Positions 58,101 to 64,000 of a stretch of DNA of 64,000 bases are shown piece after piece. Where the stretch lies: positions 25,377,869-25,441,868 of the forward strand of contig OY986970.1 of NCBI GenBank assembly GCA_963920575.1, in the 5' to 3' direction. Both the position numbers and the translations under genes were made by a program. Each line of letters starts with the position of its first letter. Position 1 is the first letter of the stretch. Under the pieces are notes generated by a model. The model was not told the origin of the DNA, made no database searches, and was given only the letters and a program-made list of their open reading frames with translations. Origin of the DNA: Narthecium ossifragum. Lineage: Eukaryota > Streptophyta > Magnoliopsida > Dioscoreales > Nartheciaceae.

Positions 58101-59540
58101 CAATCTAAAGGAGATCTGTTGTGTGAGCAGCTAGCAAAAGATAGTGATGATAAACCTGGAATTGACGAACTGAACAAAGTTGCTGAGTTGCCAGGGCACT
58201 GTGTAGCACATGGAAATCAATTACATGAAGAGGTTAATGAATCAATTAATGGCAGCCATCAAATTTCTCAAGATTCAGAAGCCCTGCCTCAGCACCCAGG
58301 AATTGAAGAATGTGGTGAGCAAAAGTCAGGCAGTGGAGTTGCCGAAGATATACAACCACATTCACTTGATAATCTGTCTGTGAATTCCCCATGCGGTGAA
58401 AGTCACTGTTCCAAGTTGACCATTTCTCAGGATAGCAATGTTAATGAAGCACCTTTAATACCATATGGAGACAAGTTATTGAATAAGAGTGATACTGATG
58501 ATGTCTCTGCGTCGAAAGGCTCGAGATCAGATATGCTTAGTCAGGCAGATTTACAAAAAGAACCGAGTCATTTGCATTCAGCTAATGCTTCAACTTCTAG
58601 AGAGGCAGAGAAGAGACTACGTGGCCAAATGCAATCTCAATCACCTCAGCAAGCTTCTCCTGCCAAAAATGCATCTATACAGAATGTTGGTGATGGTGGA
58701 GGTTGGGCTTCTGATGATGCTCGTTTGAGACTTTATGGACATGCTCAATCGCAACAACCTCAACATTGGCAGGTTAACACCCAGTATCAACAACCAACAC
58801 CTGGACCAAACTCGCATATGGCTTTAGCTCAAGGTTACCCATGTCAGTCTCATGCTTGGTCAAACACAACGGTAGATCAGCAGGCTAACCAAACCCAGGG
58901 CCAATATCAGGTGACAGCTGTCACTGGCTGCTGGCTTGGACAGTATATACAGCAGCAGCCTTTTGCGTATGCACAACCTCAGCAGAGCATCGAACCTGCT
59001 TCTCAGTCTCAAACTCAAGCATATGAGCATCTTCAACAGAGCTACGAACAGCAGGGATACATTCTAGGTGGGCAAGGATTTCCACCTCATATCTGGCAAT
59101 TCTATCAGCAGCAGTTGTATTATCTGCAGCAGCAACATCAGCAGCTGCAGCAACACCAACAAGCCCAACAACTAACTCAACCACAGCAGCAAATGGTAAA
59201 TGAGCAGCTGCAGTTGATGCAGCAACAACAGCTGCACCTGGTACAGCAGAACCAACATTTTAATCCTCAAGAGCAGCATCTGCCCCAGAGTCAACAGCAG
59301 AACCAGGAAGTGCATCCACAGCAGCAGCAACAATCTCCACAGCAACACCTGATGTATCTGCAACAGCAACAGCAACAGCATCTGTATTTACAGCAGCAGC
59401 AGCAACCGCAACAGCATCTGTATTTACAGCAGCAGCAGCAGCAACCGCAGCTGCAACAGCAACAGCAACAGCACCAACTGCTTCAGCAGCAGCAGGAAAA
59501 GTTGTCACCTGTGCAGCAGCGCCAGCAACAACAACAATAG
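43166..59540 (+). CDS. PRP39: PRP39: U1 snRNP-associated pre-mRNA splicing factor (HAT repeats) with Q-rich tail
   Basis: Eleven coding exons: 43166-43199, 44389-44489, 45534-45763, 52271-52438, 52828-53176, 53263-53406, 53799-53951, 54026-54142, 55905-55982, 56346-56495, 57855-59540. They join in frame to 1069 codons. Residues about 15-530 are half-a-TPR (HAT) repeats: FDAWTLLVAEIEK, YDNFLSEFPLCYGYWKKYA, FERAVQAAPYSVDLWVSY, FERGLSFVGKDYSCHLLWDKY, WHEYLNFIEMQGDFDW and FWVRYIEFVNAKGG. Prp39 stabilises U1 snRNP on 5' splice sites. The last exon adds about 540 residues, ending in a glutamine-rich region (about 880-1069) coded largely by CAG/CAA. Plant homologues are usually shorter, so the tail is notable. 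Intron 3 (45764-52270) contains a full LTR retrotransposon. Confidence 0.93.
45781..46056 (+). repeat. 138-bp tandem duplication in PRP39 intron 3
   Basis: The unit TGCTATAAGATCGACATTTG...AAAGTAAAGCAAT occurs at 45781-45918 and again at 45919-46056 with no difference that I can see by eye. It is intronic and looks recent. Confidence 0.9.
47399..48757 (+). repeat. 5' LTR, 1359 bp
   Basis: TG...CA ends. A promoter-like TATAAAA is at 47672-47678. By eye it differs from the 3' LTR at about 11 single bases, apart from indels. Confidence 0.95.
48761..48772 (+). other. Primer-binding site, tRNA-Met
   Basis: TGGTATCAGAGC is complementary to the 3' end of initiator tRNA-Met, three bases after the LTR. 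Confidence 0.9.
48822..50531 (+). CDS. Internal frame of the non-autonomous retrotransposon, function unknown
   Basis: A 569-codon frame opening 50 bases after the primer site. Residues 1-60 (EWWEHQIKSLQVEVNLVSTLME) could form a coiled coil and may be a gag remnant. Residues about 110-340 are Pro/Arg/Ser-rich and change base composition to GC-rich, as if foreign DNA had been inserted. The C-terminal third is Gln/Ser/Pro-rich. I find no zinc knuckle, protease or polymerase motif. Its open length may reflect composition rather than selection. Confidence 0.5.
   Translation: MYGVSQEWWEHQIKSLQVEVNLVSTLMERQSRNIEQISRRWSTIAPRIMIAEPEPEPTQIMTLVLISSLAETPAISKGEEIQKLVEEQQPSDSQIEPKHMLLQPLPDQGEHYLPHSPDFSGIFPIFPYFSGISPGFLSPPWTRPVSGSSRGSPAAHLLPRARLTPSRPIVVPAQNKSPSARPRAATPTPPGDAVLSTYTPGKHRQPSPKPPWPTTTTFEARIDGTQLRRKPLFRRPSLHHIQRLIPRSDLTRKVPRPSRTYSRRAQAPSRTTTPAITGHELPRAATFRSGVFEAPSSDQTVRMASQGPCEASCAVATLRRPRFAVDPAPAASQPSDQDCNLIQPFDQPDLRSNGSDPRSEPDPRVPSNQDHPDQPQVIQMHPQPLIKHSKVDMSHQRSYPPYSDVSFNLIRFDYDGNIGLAQLTQVQIDTGRANQVRQVWTRVRLSTAEDSTWFNQFQAQTSVAEAWSSHLHFRLDQSQLDPDSSQVPAQLIRPWTSDPILWSWATLLMGHDEDDPGEPLNIIFLELPEPSDRPPDAHPSLPLLPLDPSWDRPGFSPQSPELQKKVDSV
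50589..50601 (+). other. Polypurine tract
   Basis: AAGGAAGGGGGGG-type purine run directly before the 3' LTR, the plus-strand priming site. Confidence 0.9.
50602..52011 (+). repeat. 3' LTR, 1410 bp
   Basis: 51 bp longer than the 5' LTR. The difference is accounted for by three short insertions that repeat adjacent sequence (about 16, 13 and 21 bp, near 50960, 51620 and 51880) and one extra C in a C run. Confidence 0.95.
54143..55904 (+). other. PRP39 intron 8, 1.8 kb
   Basis: The intron includes a segment (about 54900-55100) where TTTACTGTGTG(G/T)GCTGC(C/T)CAGTA(A/T)GTAT is repeated about 100 bp apart, and a CT-rich tract at 55310-55500. No independent gene is recognised. Confidence 0.5.
57220..57690 (+). 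repeat. GC-rich repeat with diverged 120-bp tandem duplication in PRP39 intron 10
   Basis: CACCCAAT(A/T)(T/C)ATGT...CCCGGAGGGTCGA(A/G)TGC...CCGTGCCAGCG occurs at about 57445-57555 and 57565-57680. Words such as GCCGGTG, ACCGGCAC and GTGTCGGCAC recur in it. A shorter related stretch (CCGGTCACAGACCGGCACG) is in SPB1 intron 6 near 3256. It is probably a diverged transposon fragment of unknown class. Confidence 0.55.
59104..59540 (+). repeat. CAG/CAA repeat region coding the PRP39 Q tail
   Basis: Interrupted CAG and CAA codons; a segment containing CATCTGTATTTACAGCAGCA is duplicated at about 59378 and 59414. This is a likely site of length variation. Confidence 0.9.
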
Positions 59541-61029
59541 CATTTTGTTGAGGAAATTTTCAAGCTGCTGCATTAGCAACAATGGTGACCGCATAAAGTA
59601 GTAGTTTTAAGCAGCAGCTTTCATGTCCAAGTGCATCATCTTCTCTTAGAACTAGACTTGGATAGTTAGCTATGCTTTTAGTTACTTGCCTTAAGCTTGA
59701 GGATAAATGTTGGTTTCTTTTTGAAGCTTTCAAAGGTTCCTTGGAAGAAGCTGGTGCGCCACAGGCTCCTACTTCTGCTGCCATGATGGTAGTTTTGGTG
59801 AGAACAATTTTCTCCAGGCTATATTCATAGTGTGTAGAGAACTAGCTATTCCCCTAGGAATATGCTGTCTTCCTGTGTATTCCGTGTAACTTATTATCGG
59901 TTTATTTGGCATCATCAAATTGATAATCAAAAGTCAATTTACTTTATCTTGTTATGATGATAAACTTTCAACTTTCCTCCCGTGTGGATTGCAGCATGCA
60001 AAAAATATATTGTCATTGAGTTCACTAGTGCGAGCAAGTATTTAGCTTCTTAGTGCATGAATTGTTAATCCAGAGAAGGCAGATCCTCCTATCAGTCGGC
60101 TTCAAACGATGAGGGCAAAATAATTGGTCCAGGTGAATGCACATTGGTCATGTCATATGTTCAAGGTTAAGGTCTTAGGAATGAATTCTATCTTGTTGGT
60201 TAATTTGGACTTCATAGATTTGTGTTTTGCAATTTTCATCATGTCTTCATTGATGTTAAGAAAGTACTGTTAAGTGTATCTGCAATATGATTACTATATA
60301 TCTAGCACTTGTCAAAAGAGAGTTGTTGGAATTTAGGTCATTGGACTTGTATTAAGGACAAACAATCATATGCAGGGTGAAGGCTCTAAACTTCAGAATT
60401 CAAAACCATCTAGCTCCAGTACTACACTGCATCAGCATTTGATTGAAGAAACTTGTTCTACTTTTTGTTATGGTCTTATTTTTTAGTCTCTATATAATGT
60501 GAGAGACTGCTGCTATCAATAGGTTGAAGATTCATGTATATATTTTGACAGCAGAAAGTGTTCCCACTTTATTGTAAATCTACTCTGCGTTTAATTTATC
60601 TGAAAGTAATTACTCTAGCTTGTGTTGTAATTAGCATGAAATGAGATTGATCTAGTGCAATTTCCACTGCACTCTGGGATAGTTTTGAGAATACTATTTT
60701 TGCTATGTTTCTAGGTGAGCTCAATATCTTTAGCTACATAAGGCAGTTGGAAACTCTTCAATGGAAATGAACATTGTTTATCTCGCTAGAAACTATTTGA
60801 AGAACTATAGATTGGGAATCAACTGATCAGTGTCAAGCGTGTGGAAAAGAAACAGTCGTGATTTGTGTACATGTTTGCGTGCAAGTATTGAGGGGTAGGA
60901 GCTCTCCCGGCGGTTATGAAGAACACTGCACATTGGAGGTCAGTTTGTGAAGCAGCAGAGGACTTGGGCTTGGGGCTAATGTGGACACCAAGGCAGAACA
61001 ACAAAATCATGGGCATGCAAGATTAGTGG
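59541..61029. other. PRP39 3' flank
   Basis: This should hold the PRP39 3'UTR. No other gene is recognised. The last about 200 bases may belong to the LINE remnant that follows. Confidence 0.4.
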
Positions 61030-62270
61030 GTGCTTGATTGGGTACTAGCTATGAAACCAACTATGTGTAGAGGAGAACTAGTAGAGACCTTGACTAACGG
61101 TGATTTGATGAATCAACATGGGTGGAACAGGGATCTTTTGAAGGAACTTTTTCACCAAGAGATTGTGCAAGCTATCGTGGCACCGTTGATTCAAAGAAAT
61201 CAAGTCGACGAGGCTAGATGTGAGTATAATGGAGCATGTCAGGTTACTGTGTCATCTGCTTATCTATTGCTGGCCCAAAGGTATAAGGCAAATTAGAGCT
61301 ATTGTAATGAGGTGAATTGGAAAAATATATGGAGGTTTCCTGTCGGTCCAAGAGTCAAACAATTATTGTGGAAGGCACTCAAAGGCCGGCTGCTGGTTCG
61401 TGATAAACTATGGAGATTTTGTTATGCTTCTGATAGAAGCTGTCCTAAATGTGGAGCAAGTGCTGAGCACTTCCTATTTGAATGCTCGTATACAAGGGAG
61501 GTGATAGATCTTCTGTTGCTGGAGTTGGGAGCAGGCAGCTGTGAATGAAAGCCAAATAACCTTATAGGAGCTTTGTCATGATCATCCAGCCAGCAAGGAG
61601 TTTTAAAATTGAAAGCCTATCTAGGCTTTGGGTTGTGGGCTCTATGGAATGATCGCAATCATAGGATCTTCGAGGAGGAAGGGGAACCACCAGTTGTGTT
61701 GGCATGCAGAACTTAAAGATTGGTGGAGGAGTGCCTACTCTGTTTCCGGAAAACAAGCAAGAAGAGCCAGGTAGTAAGAGAAGATGTATGGTTGTATAAG
61801 GTAGATGCATCATGCAGTTTAACAACAAAGGATGTAGCTGTTGCAGTGGTGGAAGTGGATGGAAGAGGTAAGTACAGCTGGGCAAAGGGAGAAGGAGCAG
61901 TGGCACAACATGTTTTTGAAGCTGAGGCCATCGCTATTTTGAAGGCTATGGTATGGGCTAAAGAATGACAAATAAGGAAAGTTATAATTGAATCCGATGC
62001 CTCCGATGTGGTAGAGGTGATAAATGGTACTAAGTTCTGGCCAAGGGATATGGAGCCTCTCGTGAAGGAGATATGGAAGCTTATGCTTGGTTTTGATAAT
62101 GTCTTGTTTTTAGCTGTTCCTAGATGTACTAATGTCATGGCTGATAGAGTTGCCAAATGGTGCAGGGTTAATTGCACCAGTTTTTCTTGGCAGAAGGACA
62201 TGGATTAGGGCCCTGGCACGATTGCTGTAAATAATCTTTAGCGCTCAAGCTCAACTCATCAAAAAAATAT
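61030..62270 (+). pseudogene. LINE (L1-type) 3' end: RT zinc-binding domain and RNase H, dead
   Basis: All homologous pieces lie in one frame, broken by several stops (for example TAG at 61294, TGA at 61546 and TGA at 61966). The pieces are a linker ending in SAYLLLAQR, the zf-RVT domain (WRFPVGPRVKQLLWKALKGRLLVRDKLW, C-P-K-C-G, EHFLFEC), and an RNase H-like domain (AEAIAILKAM, IESDASDVVEVI, ADRVAKWCR). A short A-run (62261-62267) closes it like a LINE tail. The upstream endonuclease and RT are missing, the usual 5' truncation. Confidence 0.85.
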
Positions 62271-62547
62271 GCATTGCACATGCCACGAATCGGTAGTGAG
62301 ATACCGAATCTTTATTCTAGTCCATTGATAGAACAATACCGATTGACTAAATCAATGCATCGGTATTTCACTGCCGATAGAATGTACCAATAATCAAATC
62401 GGTAAGTATCGGTAGTGAGATACCGATTCATTGATCTAGTCCATCGGTATTGTTCTACCGAAGAACTAGAATAAAGATTCGGTATCTCACCATCGATTCG
62501 TGACATGTGCAATGCACACATATGTCACGTGGCGATGTACATAAATC
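62268..62547. mobile_element. Foldback MITE, left tip missing
   Basis: The arms carry CGGTAGTGAGATACCGA, CTTTATTCTAGT and their inverses, giving a hairpin of about 250 bases. The right end ATGTACATAAATC is intact. The left end lacks about 25 bp of terminal repeat and starts right at the LINE A-tail. Same family as 17380-17721. Confidence 0.75.
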
Positions 62548-63590
62548 TTTATTTAAAGAAACATATCCTAAATTTTGTTTTGCCACCGAGGCAGCTGCAA
62601 TGTCATATATCAACTCTATCTTTGAATTCATCTCTTTGCTATGGCGCCAAACCTTGTCTGTTAAAGTGAGACTCACCGGCCAAGTTGCAAGTGGGTACTT
62701 ATGCTTCTAATCTGTTCAATCTGGTGATAATTTCCGTCAATTGTCGGTCGCCGGAAAAGCCTGAAGAGTTGAGCTAGCTTTGGCATTGTTAGTATAGTGC
62801 TTAAATGAAACTATTGCTTTTTATGAACATGGTTAAAGATGTCACTATTTTTTGCAGACATTAAGTACCATATAGCTGCATCTTATAAATGAGCAGATGT
62901 ATTTATCACTTTAAAGTTTAAACAACCACATGGCGTGACTTGTCACAGTGACTCAAGGTGCGTGCCGCACCCAATTGGGCACCAACCAACTATTAATCAT
63001 GTTGGTCCCAAATTTAGTTACTTGGCTTAAATTAAGATGGCAATGTGATTGGGCTAGAATACCTTGATGTACCGAGTGTTGATGTATTTGACAACATGCA
63101 CAGCACAGGTTCGATGTCAGCAACCAAACAGCCTCCTATGCGTAGGTTCATATCTCTTTGATTAACACTTCGGTATCTAATGTGGAGCTCACATATTCAA
63201 ACTCTGATTTTAACAGTTTAAAAGGAAAATTGATGTAATCCATCAATTGCATGAGTTATGGCGATGAAGCCAGCGCAGCTCGGAGCTTAGATGTGGGCAT
63301 TGTTGGATCGTCTATTTATTAATTAGTTGTTTGATATGTGTCAAGACGATGCTGTGATGCCGTGAACTCCTATATAAGATATTGAGAAATGCGCATGTAA
63401 TGTCACCTGTCTAGTACTGATTAAGAAGCAGGTATGCTCCAGTGAAGCAATTAATTCTGCAATGACCAAAGTCATTCAAGGATCTACTGAAGACGAGCAA
63501 TGTCGTACATCTCCATAGATACATGGATCAGTATCGTACATCTCCATGCATGCGATAAAATCAGGAGTACAAACACCTGCTGTTTGGCGT
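62548..63590. other. Intergenic DNA
   Basis: AT-rich, with no recognisable gene or repeat. Confidence 0.5.
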
Positions 63591-63826
63591 GGAGTTAGCT
63601 TATTTCAGATTAATGGAGGTGGAATTTTAGGGATTTTAGGATTAGTTTATTCTGAATTAAGGGAGTTAAAAAATAGAGATAGAAAAAGTAAAGTGATGGT
63701 GGTATATGGAATGTGAATAAAGTAGTAATGATTACTTTTGATGTTTGGAAATAAGTGTGAGAATAAGGGGGGTTAAGCGGGGATAACCCCCCTTAACCCC
63801 GTACCAAACAGCCCGGGGATTGAAAC
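63583..63826. mobile_element. MITE with GCTGTTTGG termini
   Basis: Left GCTGTTTGGCGTGGAGTTAG and right (reversed) GGGCTGTTTGGTACGGGGTTA are inverted repeats. An inner palindrome GGGGTTAAGCGGGGATAACCCC lies next to the right end. The target duplication is not clear, so the superfamily is open. Confidence 0.65.
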
Positions 63827-64000
63827 CATCAATGTTAGTAGTCATGGTACAATTGAATTCTTTTCAACCACCTCAATAGCACAATATTCCCACGCACAGT
63901 ACATATTTATGTTAAAAGGGAAGACGTGTTCTATCATATGATTTTAAATACCTCTAATAAGTTATATCAAGTTGATGAGGATAAATCTGACGATCGAAAA

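Overview
This is nuclear DNA of a flowering plant: all genes have GT-AG introns, plant-specific architectures and plant transposon families. GC-rich first exons and the repeat types suggest a monocot, but the species cannot be fixed from sequence alone. I rebuilt the gene models by hand from splice sites and family knowledge; each multi-exon model keeps one open frame to its stop.

Layout. 1-435: right end of a Mutator-like element (MULE). 615-6360 (+): SPB1, an rRNA 2'-O-methyltransferase for 60S ribosome assembly, with a telo-box in its promoter. 7222-7832: hAT-like MITE. 7929-10896 (+): FolD (folate one-carbon metabolism), converging on 11474-14415 (-), an aldose-1-epimerase-like glucose-6-phosphate 1-epimerase. 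15169-15982: probable second MULE. 16418-17354 (-): basic secretory protein family gene whose HExxH zinc site is replaced, with an apparent frameshift. 18535-24686 (-): MEI2-like RNA-binding protein, three RRMs, 13 coding exons, with a separate 5'UTR exon near 25.9-26.1 kb. 26.3-28.9 kb: two copies of a repeat rich in AGTTGATGCA-type motifs. 29155-33855: 5'-truncated endogenous pararetrovirus (Caulimoviridae) lodged in TA-rich DNA, with an intact 786-codon protease-RT-RNase H frame, a downstream RG-rich frame broken by one stop, and a 35S-like promoter region. 34769-37778 (+): Elongator subunit ELP4, flanked by two small Helitron-like elements in opposite orientation. 38521-38923: hAT-like MITE. 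39371-41833: a Pack-MULE with perfect 9-bp target duplication carrying pieces of a cytochrome P450 gene and an NHL/HIN1-like (LEA_2) gene. 41918-42561: MULE-type MITE. 43166-59540 (+): PRP39, a U1 snRNP splicing factor with an unusually long glutamine-rich tail; intron 3 holds a complete, young non-autonomous LTR retrotransposon (47399-52011). 61030-62270: dead LINE 3' end. 62.3-62.5 kb: foldback MITE related to one at 17.4-17.7 kb. 63.6-63.8 kb: another MITE.

The genes are unrelated housekeeping loci (ribosome assembly, folate, sugar phosphate, RNA binding, tRNA wobble modification through Elongator, splicing); nothing suggests a cluster. The most notable biology is in the mobile DNA: the Pack-MULE with two captured gene fragments, the endogenous virus with its uncharacterised third frame, the paired Helitron-like elements around ELP4, and the LTR element inside PRP39.
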